A stretch of DNA of 64,000 bases from Sphingobacterium sp. SRCM116780 (GCF_021442025.1 NZ_CP090446.1:2666001-2730000), one strand, 5' to 3'; shown: positions 9,303 through 19,280, numbered from the stretch's first letter. Notes: a model not told the origin generated them from the letters alone. Translations and numbers: made by a program.

Positions 9303-10220
9303 TTACATACCGTTTCCTATACGTTGAATATCGATACCGTATTGATCTTTGTAATGCTTCACAAGCGCATCATACTTTTTCCGAATCAATCCATTGACAT
9401 CTTTTACTGGACTCAATATTCCTTTAGCTGTAGCATCATTAGCATCTGTATTCACATCTGTCAAATAACTGTATGGATAAGCCGTAATGGCTTGAATATA
9501 GGATTGCCAATCTTGCGCTTGATCAGAAAATCCTGACGTAGAGGCTAAAAAACCTCGCTTATATCGATCAGCTACCGTGGTTCCAACAATGGCATTAACA
9601 TAATCAGTTAGACTGAGAAAAACTGGTGATTTTGTCATTTTAGATTCCAGATCCATCATTTTCAAAAAGCTAAAATTTACATTTGCCCGATAGGTTACTT
9701 TATTGATGTTGGAAATAGCGCTATTTCCCCCATTTACTGCAAAACTTTGATAGCCTCCAAAACGACCATTGCTCATTGTCAAAAGGTAAGCATCTATTTG
9801 CTGACTCGATGTCCCTGCTTGTAAAGAGCTACATAAAAACAATTTCACAGGCAGGTACTTCTGTAAAGTTGAATCCGCATAGTATTGAAAAAAGGTTTCA
9901 TTCAATAGATCTAACTGCTGATCGACAAAAGCTTCTTCGGCGGGTGCTGATTTGTAATAAGTATCATAACCGGTAACCTTCCAATTGATTTGTGCAGGTG
10001 TAAATTGATAGAGGATATAAGTACCCCATCGCTCAAAATATGCTTTGATACGTATATCGTAACTATTATTTCCCTGAGCCAGTTGATAACCTGGCTCGGG
10101 GATATCTGAAGGTGTTAAGGGTTCTTCTGTCTTTTTACAGGCAACAAATCCGAGGATTATGGTCAGTCCTATACAGAGAACAGTTTTATATATGGTCTTG
10201 AAATTTTTCATTTTAAACAT
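9303..10220 (-). CDS. Mx1-like surface lipoprotein lacking the zinc-binding motif
   Basis: A lipoprotein signal ends in the lipobox GFVAC, with the lipidated Cys near residue 28 followed by KK. The order of features, including LQKYLPVKLFL at mid-protein, and the position right after SusD match the 'putative zinc-binding metallopeptidase' (Mx1) proteins that accompany SusC/SusD pairs. Where that family has an HHEFGHILH-type motif, this protein reads NFSFLKMMD, with no HExxH anywhere in the chain. The later acidic motif is also changed (SDQAQDW). It is therefore probably an inactive relative that binds ligand at the cell surface. Family assignment rests on weak similarity plus context. Confidence 0.6.
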   Translation of the reverse strand: MFKMKNFKTIYKTVLCIGLTIILGFVACKKTEEPLTPSDIPEPGYQLAQGNNSYDIRIKAYFERWGTYILYQFTPAQINWKVTGYDTYYKSAPAEEAFVDQQLDLLNETFFQYYADSTLQKYLPVKLFLCSSLQAGTSSQQIDAYLLTMSNGRFGGYQSFAVNGGNSAISNINKVTYRANVNFSFLKMMDLESKMTKSPVFLSLTDYVNAIVGTTVADRYKRGFLASTSGFSDQAQDWQSYIQAITAYPYSYLTDVNTDANDATAKGILSPVKDVNGLIRKKYDALVKHYKDQYGIDIQRIGNGM

Positions 10221-10243
10221 CTTTAATCAATAAATTAAACCTC

Positions 10244-11806
10244 TTATGGATTAGGAATAATAAGTCCGTTACGATCCAATACTGCTTGCGGAATCGGTAA
10301 TGTATACCGACTGTCCTTATCTGAAAGCGTAAACGTTTCACCAGCTCCAACTTGCTCTTCATAGTAATGAGTAATAGCAGGCATGCCATAACGTCTCAAG
10401 TCAAACCAACGATGTCCATCAAATGGGAATTCTCTCCGACGCTCATCTTTGTAAAAACTTAATAATTGTTCTTTATCTGTGATATCAATTGCTACATAAG
10501 GTTTACGTGTATCGTATCTGGATGCTCTTAAAGTGTTGATGTCTTTTAGAGCAGCTATTCGTTGTGCGTCATCTCCAGTTTGCATATATTTTCGAACATT
10601 GGCTTCAGCACGATTTAAATATAATTCAGCCACACGAAATCCTGCTCCACCCATACCACCATCAAAAGGTTTATAGTCTCGAATAACTGTATTTGGGGGA
10701 ATGAATGAAAGAATTACAGGACTGTATTTAAAGTAAATACGCGGTCGTAGATCACCGATATAAATTTCATTCTGGCTGTCTCCCTGGCTATCATATAGCT
10801 TCAGTAAATCTGCGGATACACGATAAGGAGGATTTCTGACAGCATTATATCCAGGAATCAGTGAAGAGCGGAAAATTTCATTCTCTCCTCCGCTTAATGG
10901 TACATAAGCCCAAATAATTTCTCTACTGACGGCTGGATCATAGATACGGTTCAAATTATTCGTATTGGTATTGACATTAAATAAATAATAATCAACTGCA
11001 TTAAAGGTTGATAATTGGCTCAGTATTGATTTTTTTGCTAGGGCTTTATTGGCATATAAAATTGCTTGATCCCATTTTTCCTCATAAAGGGAAACACGAG
11101 ATAACAACGTGTAAACCGCTGTTTCATTCATTTTATAAACCCCTTTTTCTACAGGGTAAGCGCTAAAATAGCCTATTGCATCTTGTAAATCTTTTTCAAT
11201 TTGTGCGTAAACTTCGGCAACGGAATTTCGTTTAAAAAGTTCATCTTTTACAGCCATTTCCAACTTCAATGGCACTCCTAAATTGTCCTTAGGATCTAAA
11301 CCTGCTGTATTGTAGGGTTGACCAAACATGTTGACCAACAAAAAGTAATAATAAGCGCGAAGTGCTAATGCTTCTCCTTTCATATTCGCTTTTTCAGCGT
11401 CTGTTCCACTGACTTGATCTGCATATTCCAGTGCAACATTGCAACCTGCAATTTTTTGATAGATCACTTCCCAAGAGTTGATATAGGCAGTATTGGAAAA
11501 ACCCGTTGGCAATAAGAGTTCTTCGAACATCTGTTTAGACCAAGAAAAGACTGGTCTTCCTTTTTTCATGACATCTTGATAATTGAGTTGATCCTGGCCT
11601 CCATTAGCGCTAACATCGTCCGTAATCAGATTTAAAATTGGAGATAGGTTTGTTTGATAAGGATAAGCTTCTCCAGCCATCAAACTGGATAAGTCTTTAG
11701 CCGTTGTCGGCTTTACTTCATCCAAGCTCTTTTCCTCTAGGAATTTCTTACATCCTATACTGGTAAAAGAAATCGTTGCAATTAATATATAAACTATACG
11801 TTTCAT
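10244..11806 (-). CDS. SusD/RagB family outer-membrane nutrient-binding lipoprotein
   Basis: The ATG at 11806 gives MKRIVYILIATISFTSIGC, a clean lipoprotein signal with Cys19. A longer frame opening inside susC is less likely. The 520-residue chain shows SusD hallmarks: TPR-like helices in the first half (ALRAYYYFLLVNMFGQPYN near residue 150), and the C-terminal RAEANVRKY and ERRREFPFDGHRWFDLRRYG motifs. SusD forms the lid on the SusC channel and captures substrate. No carbohydrate-active enzyme accompanies this pair, whereas proteases and thioredoxins do, so a peptide-like ligand is a reasonable inference. Confidence 0.92.
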   Translation of the reverse strand: MKRIVYILIATISFTSIGCKKFLEEKSLDEVKPTTAKDLSSLMAGEAYPYQTNLSPILNLITDDVSANGGQDQLNYQDVMKKGRPVFSWSKQMFEELLLPTGFSNTAYINSWEVIYQKIAGCNVALEYADQVSGTDAEKANMKGEALALRAYYYFLLVNMFGQPYNTAGLDPKDNLGVPLKLEMAVKDELFKRNSVAEVYAQIEKDLQDAIGYFSAYPVEKGVYKMNETAVYTLLSRVSLYEEKWDQAILYANKALAKKSILSQLSTFNAVDYYLFNVNTNTNNLNRIYDPAVSREIIWAYVPLSGGENEIFRSSLIPGYNAVRNPPYRVSADLLKLYDSQGDSQNEIYIGDLRPRIYFKYSPVILSFIPPNTVIRDYKPFDGGMGGAGFRVAELYLNRAEANVRKYMQTGDDAQRIAALKDINTLRASRYDTRKPYVAIDITDKEQLLSFYKDERRREFPFDGHRWFDLRRYGMPAITHYYEEQVGAGETFTLSDKDSRYTLPIPQAVLDRNGLIIPNP

Positions 11807-11816
11807 TTTCAAATTT

Positions 11817-14800
11817 TTAGAAGGTAACGGATAAATTAAGTACATGAGTTTGTGGTAAAGGTTGACCTCCAGAAGCTACTTCTGGATCTACATCCTTAAA
11901 ATCCTTACTCACAAAAGTATAGAGGTTGCTCATGGTATAACCTAATGTCAAGCTCTTGGTATGTATCCGTCTTGCGATATAGTCTGGAAGTGTATAGGAC
12001 AAGTTGACATTATTGATCCGCAGATAGGAGGCATTCACTAAACGTGCAGTACTGTAATTATACAAGGTATAAGGAGACGAACTGCCTGGTTGCAGAGAAG
12101 TTGAACCAGAAGGGATACTAACAAATGGAACACCAAAGTATGGTAGACCAGGAATGTTGGTGAATGCTTCATCTCCTGGTTTTCTCCAGCGATCCACAAG
12201 ATCCTTTGAAAGATTATTGTACTCGTTAGGGGTATTATTCACCATGTCTGTCGTATACAATGGAGCCAATAGCTTATGTCCTCCAAGTGATGCATATAGA
12301 TTGGTTGAAACGGTAAGTTGCTTATAGCGTAATGAGGTATTAAAGCCAGCCGTAAAATCAGCGTTCAATTTCCCTGCGTATTTCATAAATGAGGCTGCAT
12401 TAAATTTCGCATCCGGATTTTCTTCAGTGGTCGGAATATTAAACTCTGGTAAACCAGTTTCTGGATTAGGTCCTTTATAATCAAACACCCAGAAAGAAGA
12501 AACAGCATAGCCGTCGACAAAGTAATTACCAGACACTGCATTCGCCCAGGTAGGATTTGGTAATAGTTTATTCGTTACTTTACTGATATTTTTCGAACTA
12601 TTCACGGATATCCCCCAGTTCCAGTCTTTTTTTCTAATCGGGAAGAAACTTACTTGTGCTTCATAACCGGTATTGGTCAGTGTTCCACCATTCATCGGCA
12701 TCTGACGAGCACCATTCTCATAAGGAATGTCTTTTAGCACAATCAGATCTTTACTCGCTTTATTGTAGTAATCTAAACTAGCGACAACTCTATTGTTAAA
12801 AAAACCAAAATCAAGCCCTAGGTTAACCGTTTGTGTTTTTTCCCATCGTAAATTAGCATAAGGCAAAGATTTGATATTCAAAATCGGTTCACCTGTTTGT
12901 GGACTGATGACCGATGCTCCACCACCCGTTGGAATACGTGCAATCAAGTCAGGTCCATAGTTTTCTGCAACGTTTCCTTGATAGCCATAGCTACCGCGCA
13001 GGCTAAAATCATTAAACCAGGTGCTTTTATTAAAAAAGTTTTCTCTAGCAACATTCCATCGACCTCCTAAAGCCCAGATGGGGTTAAATCTATTTTTAGT
13101 ATCTTGTCCAAAACGATTAGAGGCATCTCCTCGTAAGCTAGCACTAAAAATATAACGATTGTCATAACTATACGAACCACTATAATAATATGATACATAG
13201 TTAGCTGTGCGATCGGTGACTAAAAATTTGAAACTATCTCCTGCACCTGGATCATAAATAGAGTTCGGGTAGTTCACTCCACCATTGATAATTGTAGCTG
13301 GGGGATTACTAATCGCTTTACCTCTCTCAGGTAAATATCCAAATACGGTATTGGACATTCCTTTGTAGACATTACTGCGTAGTTCTAGTCCAAGCATACT
13401 GGATATGCTGTGCTTATGATTGAAAACTTTACCGTAAGTAATCGCATTTCTCCAGGTGTAATTTGTATTTCGATCATCAGCGGTTGCCAACTCACCTCCA
13501 ATGGGTAGTCGAGACATTTTATACTCATTTGATACGGGAGTAAACTGACCATATTCATAACCTCTTAGGCTGCTAATCCGATTGGTAAGTTCAGTCGCAT
13601 AAGATTCTGCATGTGCATTGGTAAAGGCTATCCCGAAAGTGGATTCAAAACGAAGATTATAGGGAAGCTCGTACCTCAGATTGACCGCTGCATTTAAATT
13701 TGTTTTTATATTTTCATTTCCAGTGTTATTTAACTCATTCAAAACATTATAACGATACCCCCCTAATGTATAGTAAGATAGGCTACCATCAGGAAGAGTG
13801 GCAGGAATAACTCGACTTGTATTTCTGGCATACGAATAGGGATCTACTCTAAAATAACCACTGGTATTGGAGTAGTTTCCAGACAATCGCGTCGAAATAG
13901 TGAGCTTACTGGAAATTATGCTCGTAAAGTTAAGGTTGGCCAAATAACTATCCATCCCGTTGCCTTTAGCTTCTCCTTGTTGATTGTTATATCCCAATGA
14001 TCCATAATAAGTACTACCAGTACCGCCTCCACTAATACTGACATTGTGGTTGTGACTAAACGGCTGATGAAAAAGTAAATCAAACCAATCGGTATTATTC
14101 ACCTCCAATTGTTTTGCTTTGGCATTAAACTCGTCGTATGAAAGCTTTTCCGTCAAATATTCTTTTAAAATTTTTGAATAACCGATGTCGTCTAAACCGA
14201 ACTGTGAAACCAATCCTTTTTCCCAAATTTCTCGGGATACATCCACACGTTCTTTGGAATTCATTAAGTTCATCTTATCATAAGTTCTTCCCTGTTGGGA
14301 GGAAAGACTGGTACTATAACTCACAGATGGGGCTCGTCCAGTTACTCCACGTTTTGTATTGATTACAATAACGCCATTAGCTGCTTTTACACCGTATATT
14401 GCCGTTGATGCGGCATCTTTTAAAACCGTTATGTCTTGGATATCGTAAGGGTTAAGCCAGGAGATTGCACTTCCGATAAAATTTTTCAAGGCATCTGCAT
14501 TGGCTGGATCTTGATTAAACGCATTTAATTCGGAAGCTTTGAATGGAAGTGGATCTTCTTGTATGATGCCATCCACAACCCAAACTGGTTCTTGGTTACC
14601 TAGTAACGTAGAGGTTCCTCTAACGCGGACTGTTTGCCGCTTCCCAACCATCCCTGAATTATTAACGACTTCCACACCTGCAAGTTTTCCTTGCAGCATT
14701 TGCTCAATTGTAGTCGCCCCATTAATGACTAAATCTTGCGCCTTAACTCTCGCTACAGATCCTGTATTTTGTGATTGAGCAATGTTTTGATAGCCCGTAG

Positions 14801-15464
14801 AAATAATGACCACATCTGCCAGAATATTTGATGCCTTCTGCATTTTAATCGTTCCTATTTCTATCTTCGGGCTAATCTCTAAGGGTTGATAGCCGATATA
14901 AGAAACCAGTAATATCCCTTTGGAATCAACTCCTGGTAACGAGAAATCACCTTCACTATTAGATTTTGTACCGATTTTGGTGCCCTTAACACTGATCGAA
15001 GCACCGCCTAACGGTTTCCCATCAGGATCTAGAATCTTTCCTTTAACATCTATCTTGGATACCTGAAGGCTTATAGGTTGATTTTTGTTGTTTATCGTGA
15101 TTTTGGATTTACTTTTAATCACAATCACTTTATCCTCTATCACATAACTCACAGAAAGATTTGTCAAACATTTGTTGAGGACTTCATTCAACTCAACATT
15201 AACAAAGTCTGCATTCAATTTTTTAGAAAAATCTAACTTTTGATTTGCGTAGAGTACTTCATAACCCGTTTGCTTTTTAATCTGTTGAAATACTTCTCCA
15301 ATTGTTGTGTTCTTTTTCACAAAATTGACTTTTTGTGCAAACACAGAGGCATTCGCTTGTAAAAAAGCTCCTGTCATCAGCACCATGGCCAGGTTGGTCA
15401 TACGCCTTTTCCCCCTATTCAATCCGAAACCGAGCGTATTGAAGGTGCAATCTTTAATTTTCAT
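11817..15464 (-). CDS. SusC/RagA family TonB-dependent outer-membrane transporter with STN signalling domain
   Basis: The 1215-residue protein has a signal peptide (about 20-44), an STN domain (about 48-118, NTTIGEVFQQIKKQTGYEVLYANQKLDF), a carboxypeptidase-regulatory-like beta domain (about 140-210, GKILDPDGKPLGGASISVKGTKIG), a plug with the family motif VWVVDGIIQE and the segment VLKDAASTAIYGVKAANGVIVINTK, and a long barrel ending in LNLSVTF. The STN domain is the part that contacts FecR-type anti-sigma proteins. With the fecR and ECF genes directly upstream, this is a transporter that reports its own substrate. It lies 10 bp before susD. A tetranucleotide repeat lies in its upstream region. 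Confidence 0.93.
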   Translation of the reverse strand: MKIKDCTFNTLGFGLNRGKRRMTNLAMVLMTGAFLQANASVFAQKVNFVKKNTTIGEVFQQIKKQTGYEVLYANQKLDFSKKLNADFVNVELNEVLNKCLTNLSVSYVIEDKVIVIKSKSKITINNKNQPISLQVSKIDVKGKILDPDGKPLGGASISVKGTKIGTKSNSEGDFSLPGVDSKGILLVSYIGYQPLEISPKIEIGTIKMQKASNILADVVIISTGYQNIAQSQNTGSVARVKAQDLVINGATTIEQMLQGKLAGVEVVNNSGMVGKRQTVRVRGTSTLLGNQEPVWVVDGIIQEDPLPFKASELNAFNQDPANADALKNFIGSAISWLNPYDIQDITVLKDAASTAIYGVKAANGVIVINTKRGVTGRAPSVSYSTSLSSQQGRTYDKMNLMNSKERVDVSREIWEKGLVSQFGLDDIGYSKILKEYLTEKLSYDEFNAKAKQLEVNNTDWFDLLFHQPFSHNHNVSISGGGTGSTYYGSLGYNNQQGEAKGNGMDSYLANLNFTSIISSKLTISTRLSGNYSNTSGYFRVDPYSYARNTSRVIPATLPDGSLSYYTLGGYRYNVLNELNNTGNENIKTNLNAAVNLRYELPYNLRFESTFGIAFTNAHAESYATELTNRISSLRGYEYGQFTPVSNEYKMSRLPIGGELATADDRNTNYTWRNAITYGKVFNHKHSISSMLGLELRSNVYKGMSNTVFGYLPERGKAISNPPATIINGGVNYPNSIYDPGAGDSFKFLVTDRTANYVSYYYSGSYSYDNRYIFSASLRGDASNRFGQDTKNRFNPIWALGGRWNVARENFFNKSTWFNDFSLRGSYGYQGNVAENYGPDLIARIPTGGGASVISPQTGEPILNIKSLPYANLRWEKTQTVNLGLDFGFFNNRVVASLDYYNKASKDLIVLKDIPYENGARQMPMNGGTLTNTGYEAQVSFFPIRKKDWNWGISVNSSKNISKVTNKLLPNPTWANAVSGNYFVDGYAVSSFWVFDYKGPNPETGLPEFNIPTTEENPDAKFNAASFMKYAGKLNADFTAGFNTSLRYKQLTVSTNLYASLGGHKLLAPLYTTDMVNNTPNEYNNLSKDLVDRWRKPGDEAFTNIPGLPYFGVPFVSIPSGSTSLQPGSSSPYTLYNYSTARLVNASYLRINNVNLSYTLPDYIARRIHTKSLTLGYTMSNLYTFVSKDFKDVDPEVASGGQPLPQTHVLNLSVTF

Positions 15465-15620
15465 AATTCGGTGTAATGTTTGTTGTTTTAAAATAGTTCT
15501 CCCTGTTTTTACCTCAGCGATATCCTTGTACTACATAGCTGCTGAAATTTATTATCAGAGCATTCCAGCAATCATTATTTTACAATAATTGATGACTAAA
15601 ATGATTTGTTAATGGTTAGT

Positions 15621-15640
15621 GTTAGTTAGTTAGTTAGTTT
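15621..15640. repeat. GTTA tetranucleotide repeat upstream of susC
   Basis: GTTA is repeated four times in perfect register and followed by GTTT, preceded by the related TTAGTGTTAG. The tract lies between the fecR stop and the susC start, about 160 bp before the susC ATG. Tetranucleotide tracts can change length by slipped-strand mispairing. Confidence 0.7.
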
Positions 15641-15678
15641 TAAAATAATCTTTAGGAGATTAACCGTTTCGTTACATG

Positions 15679-16821
15679 CTAATTTGAGTTGACAACAATT
15701 GTATTTTTTTGTATGCTAAATTTTACTTCTTCGGTCAGTGCTAATTTTGAAAGTACCTTTTCAATACGATCATACTTCGCTATAGTACCCGTAAAAGCCA
15801 CCTTTTTAAGTTCTTCATTTTGGTAATCAATATCGACATCATACCATCTGGAAATCTTTTGCATAATACTTTCCATGGACTCTTGATGAAAAACAAACTT
15901 GCCATTTTTCCATGCTACAGCATCTAACCCGTCTACATCCTGCACACTTAACTGATGATTATAATTGCTGATTTGTTGATTGGGTCGAAGTATCCGTTTT
16001 TCACGTCCGCTCTTAACAGCAACTTGTCCCTCCAATAATGTTGTTCTCACCACTTTATCTTCTGGATAGGCATCCACATTAAAATGCGTGCCGAGTACTT
16101 CAACTTCTTGATTTTCACTTTGAACAATAAATGGATGAAGTGCATCTTTGGAAACTTCAAAATAGGCCTCTCCTTCTATTTTAACTTTTCTTTTGCCCTC
16201 CGTATATAACAGGGTAGAATAAGTCAACGACGATGAAGCGTTTAGCCAGACTTTAGTTCCATCAAGAAGTACAACGGAATAGGTCTCCCCACGCTGCGTA
16301 CTTAAGGTGTTATCTCCTTTTGCAGATTGCTGATTTTCAAGAACACGATAAACCAATTGTCCGTTACTCTCTTTCACGATTTCCACCCCAGCATCTGTCA
16401 GTACTTGACCATCACTTTGATTATTTAAAACTATTTTTTTGCCATTGGCTAGCGTTAATGTTGCCTTTTGTTGTCCTGGTTTTATAGTAGAGGCTTGGAT
16501 ATTTTCTTTTGAATAGTTGGTTGATTGAAGAGATTTATAGAACATGATGGAGCATGTACCTATCGCAAGAAGCATGGCTGCCGCGGCAATCCATTTTGTT
16601 TTTTTATAAAAAGGAATGCTCTTTTTTGTTTGAAATTGTTGTGATAAATTGAGTCTAATGCTTTCTTGAAAGCTGGTCTTATCCATAAGTGGCACCTCAT
16701 TCCATAATGAACTATGTTGGGCAGACCAATCTAAATAGTAAATATATTGCGCAATCTCCTCTGGTGTTGCAACACCATCTGCGACTCGGCTGGCGATTTG
16801 TATAAATTTTTCTTTCTCCAT
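15679..16821 (-). CDS. FecR-family anti-sigma factor
   Basis: The 380-residue protein has a short cytoplasmic N-terminal part, one membrane segment (about 74-92, WIAAAAMLLAIGTCSIMFY), and a periplasmic FecR domain with GETYSVVLLDGTKVWLNASSSLTYS and GEAYFEVSKDALHPFIVQSENQEVEVLGTHFNVDAYPED. The C-terminal FecR-associated region (DAVAWKNGKFVFHQESMESIMQKISRWYDVDIDY) is standard for Bacteroidota. It should hold the ECF sigma factor inactive until the SusC STN domain signals that substrate is bound. It lies between the sigma gene and susC. Confidence 0.92.
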   Translation of the reverse strand: MEKEKFIQIASRVADGVATPEEIAQYIYYLDWSAQHSSLWNEVPLMDKTSFQESIRLNLSQQFQTKKSIPFYKKTKWIAAAAMLLAIGTCSIMFYKSLQSTNYSKENIQASTIKPGQQKATLTLANGKKIVLNNQSDGQVLTDAGVEIVKESNGQLVYRVLENQQSAKGDNTLSTQRGETYSVVLLDGTKVWLNASSSLTYSTLLYTEGKRKVKIEGEAYFEVSKDALHPFIVQSENQEVEVLGTHFNVDAYPEDKVVRTTLLEGQVAVKSGREKRILRPNQQISNYNHQLSVQDVDGLDAVAWKNGKFVFHQESMESIMQKISRWYDVDIDYQNEELKKVAFTGTIAKYDRIEKVLSKLALTEEVKFSIQKNTIVVNSN

Positions 16822-16915
16822 ATTATCCCCTTATATTATAGTAAAGCGATAATAACACTCTCATCCCCTAAGAAATTATATGTTTTATTTTAAAAAAAAC
16901 ATAATCAATTGATTA

Positions 16916-17485
16916 TCAAATCAAAAAAAATAAAATATAATTGTATTTACCCAATGTTAAGCGTAGTTTTTTTAATGCGATGGTAATTTGTGCTTCAACT
17001 GTTTTTTCAGATATACCCAACTCTTTTGCAATTTCCTTATTCGAACGATGAGAAAACCGACTCAATTTAAATATCTCTTTGCAGCGGCTTGGTAAATCAT
17101 CAACTAAAGATTCGATAAGTTCTTGAAGTTGTTTGACTTCGAGTTGCAGGCTATCATCCTGATGAAGTGGGGGAACTTCTTTCAACTTATCGTAAAAACT
17201 TTCCTGAGCCTTACTGGATCTGAAATAGCTTGCTGTTTTGAACTTTACTGCTGTTAATAAATAGCCCTTACAAGATTCTAATTTCCATTGATCTCTATTC
17301 GCCCAAAACCAAGTAAAAATATCCTGAATAATATCCCGAGTTATATCTAAATCACGTACAATATTATAAGCGTAACCAAAAAGTAAATCAAAATATCTAG
17401 CATACAATTCTTCAAAAGCAATGTAATTACCATCCTTTATCATCTGCAATAAGTTCTCTTCTCTACAAAAATGGTACTCGTTCAT
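16916..17485 (-). CDS. ECF-type RNA polymerase sigma-70 factor
   Basis: The ATG at 17485 starts MNEYHFCREENLLQMIKDG; an upstream TTG extension is unlikely. The 189-residue protein has the ECF layout: region 2 (AFEELYARYFDLLFGYAYNIVRD and DIIQDIFTWFWANR) and region 4 (LPSRCKEIFKLSRFSHRSNKEIAKELGISEKTVEAQITIALKKLR), with no region 1 or 3. Together with fecR and the STN-bearing SusC it forms a cell-surface signalling system that should switch on the downstream susCD-protease locus. The C-terminus is short and hydrophobic (YNYILFFLI). Confidence 0.9.
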   Translation of the reverse strand: MNEYHFCREENLLQMIKDGNYIAFEELYARYFDLLFGYAYNIVRDLDITRDIIQDIFTWFWANRDQWKLESCKGYLLTAVKFKTASYFRSSKAQESFYDKLKEVPPLHQDDSLQLEVKQLQELIESLVDDLPSRCKEIFKLSRFSHRSNKEIAKELGISEKTVEAQITIALKKLRLTLGKYNYILFFLI

Positions 17486-17891
17486 TAGTTTTTGGGACTC
17501 ACTAAAATGGTTTGATCGCGAGAGCAATTATAACAAAAAAACACATTAGGTTAAAATATTTTTCAAGATTACAGGCTTATTGTTCAAAAAAAACTTAAAT
17601 AACAGAGCTGACTATCAATAAATTAGGATTAGTTAGATTCAATTGACTTATTTTTCTTTTTAAGTAACCAAGGAATTATACATTTGACATCTAAAATGAT
17701 TCTATATCATCGGGTTATAGTCATAATTCAAAAATTATAATTACTTTTTTACCTTCGATTATATTCGAATGCTTAGCTAGCATAAACAATAAAGTACTAT
17801 ATAATAAGACAATGAGCATGATTTAAAGGAATAAGTTTTATCTTACCCTAACAAACTTCAACGAAGTATTAACCTTTAAGTAAGATCTATA
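17486..17891. other. AT-rich divergent intergenic region between ECF sigma gene and helical-repeat gene
   Basis: This 406 bp stretch must hold the promoters of two divergent genes. The only promoter-like sequence noticed is TACCTTCG at 17750-17757 on the plus strand, one base off the Bacteroidota -7 consensus, but it is about 135 bp before the downstream start and has no convincing -33 partner. No ORF, hairpin or repeat stands out. Confidence 0.4.
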
Positions 17892-19187
17892 ATGACCAGA
17901 ATTTCGCTTATAAGAAGACGGTTTCTCAAGTCACTGAAATGTGGAACCGGGGAGGCATATCTAATCGCCAAAAAGAATCCTGAAATCGATTTTTCTGATG
18001 AAATTATTCAAGGTGCTCTGAATAATTACGCCTACCATGGACAAGTTGAAGGTGATAGAGCACAATATATTTATGATTTAATTGTAATCTCAAACCAAAA
18101 AGAAAAAATTCGAAAAGCGGTATTAAATGGTCTTGCAACAGAAACAGAAGATACTTGGAATTTGACTCATCTTTTTGCGATAACAAAACTATTTTCAGAA
18201 CAAGATGATGTCGAAGCCAAGCAGGCAATATATAATCGATTTCTACAGAATCCAATAGCATCTAGTGATTGGGCAGGATATGACGAAATTCTTCAACTTG
18301 ATGGATTTGATGGACTATTATTTATAGCTAAAAAATTTGGAAAACTCCTGGAACAAAATCCTGATGATTGGCAGGATGATAGCATCATTAGACAATTTCA
18401 AGAAGAAAATCCAAACATCAAAGTACAAGAAGACCTTCTAAAAGCTTCAAAAACTGACAAATATATTCGCATATATCTTGACTCCGTTAAAGAAAACCAA
18501 GAAATTAGAAAAAAATATAAACCTAAGACTATTCAATACCATAATATTGTCGATGAGGTAATAAATAGCAAGCCCTACATGACAGCTCGTCGAAGAAAAA
18601 AATTGACAAAAGAAGAAGTGAATGAGATTGCAAAACAGCTTACTATAGAAACAGACAATACAAAAATTGCAAAACTTTTGAATATTTTTATTTTTCATAA
18701 ATTCCCTTACGACAGTACATTAATTTTGAAGTTTGCCCAACAAAAACAATCCTTTAATTATAAAATTGTTCAATATGCGACAGAAGCGCTCCAGCATTTA
18801 GAAAGTGACAACATCAGAACTTTTGCTTTAGAACAAATAAACAATTCAAAAAATCCAATTGATTACCTTCAGATTTTAATCTCCAATTATCGGGTCGGCG
18901 ATCATAAAATGTTAACGGATATTGCCAAGAAGACAAGAAGTGGATTTAAGATTGAACAATTAGCTATAATTTTTTCAGACATTTTCAAAGCAAACAAAAC
19001 GAAAGCGTGTAAAGAGCCTATTGAGGTCCTTTATAGTAAGATGAATTGTGCTATTCACAGAAAAGAGTTAATTGAAATTTTGATCGAAAACAGTGCATTG
19101 TCCAAAAAGATAATACAAGAGATTCAATTTGATTCTTATTTAGAAACCAGACAACTACACGAAGAGATCAAAAATAGTCTTCAATAA
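17892..19187 (+). CDS. Hypothetical all-helical (HEAT-like repeat) protein
   Basis: The 431-residue protein has no signal peptide or membrane segment. It is made of successive amphipathic helix pairs of about 30-40 residues (for example YATEALQHLESDNIRTFALEQINNS and LQILISNYRVGDHKMLTDIAKKT), resembling HEAT-like repeats used as protein-binding scaffolds. A basic stretch, ARRRKKLTKEEVNEI, occurs mid-protein. It stands alone, with no operon partner. I do not recognise a specific family, and the helical-repeat idea is read from the pattern only. Confidence 0.65.
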   Translation: MTRISLIRRRFLKSLKCGTGEAYLIAKKNPEIDFSDEIIQGALNNYAYHGQVEGDRAQYIYDLIVISNQKEKIRKAVLNGLATETEDTWNLTHLFAITKLFSEQDDVEAKQAIYNRFLQNPIASSDWAGYDEILQLDGFDGLLFIAKKFGKLLEQNPDDWQDDSIIRQFQEENPNIKVQEDLLKASKTDKYIRIYLDSVKENQEIRKKYKPKTIQYHNIVDEVINSKPYMTARRRKKLTKEEVNEIAKQLTIETDNTKIAKLLNIFIFHKFPYDSTLILKFAQQKQSFNYKIVQYATEALQHLESDNIRTFALEQINNSKNPIDYLQILISNYRVGDHKMLTDIAKKTRSGFKIEQLAIIFSDIFKANKTKACKEPIEVLYSKMNCAIHRKELIEILIENSALSKKIIQEIQFDSYLETRQLHEEIKNSLQ

Positions 19188-19280
19188 ACAACTAGTTTAA
19201 GCGGTCTATTAGGAAAAATTCTTGCTAATTTATTCTGAAGCAGCTTTTCTAATAGGTAGAAGTATTTATCTTCAATAAAA

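Noticed and set aside
837..17485. Polysaccharide utilisation locus
   Set aside because: SusC/SusD are present, but no glycoside hydrolase, lyase or sulfatase accompanies them; all partners are protease- or thioredoxin-like.
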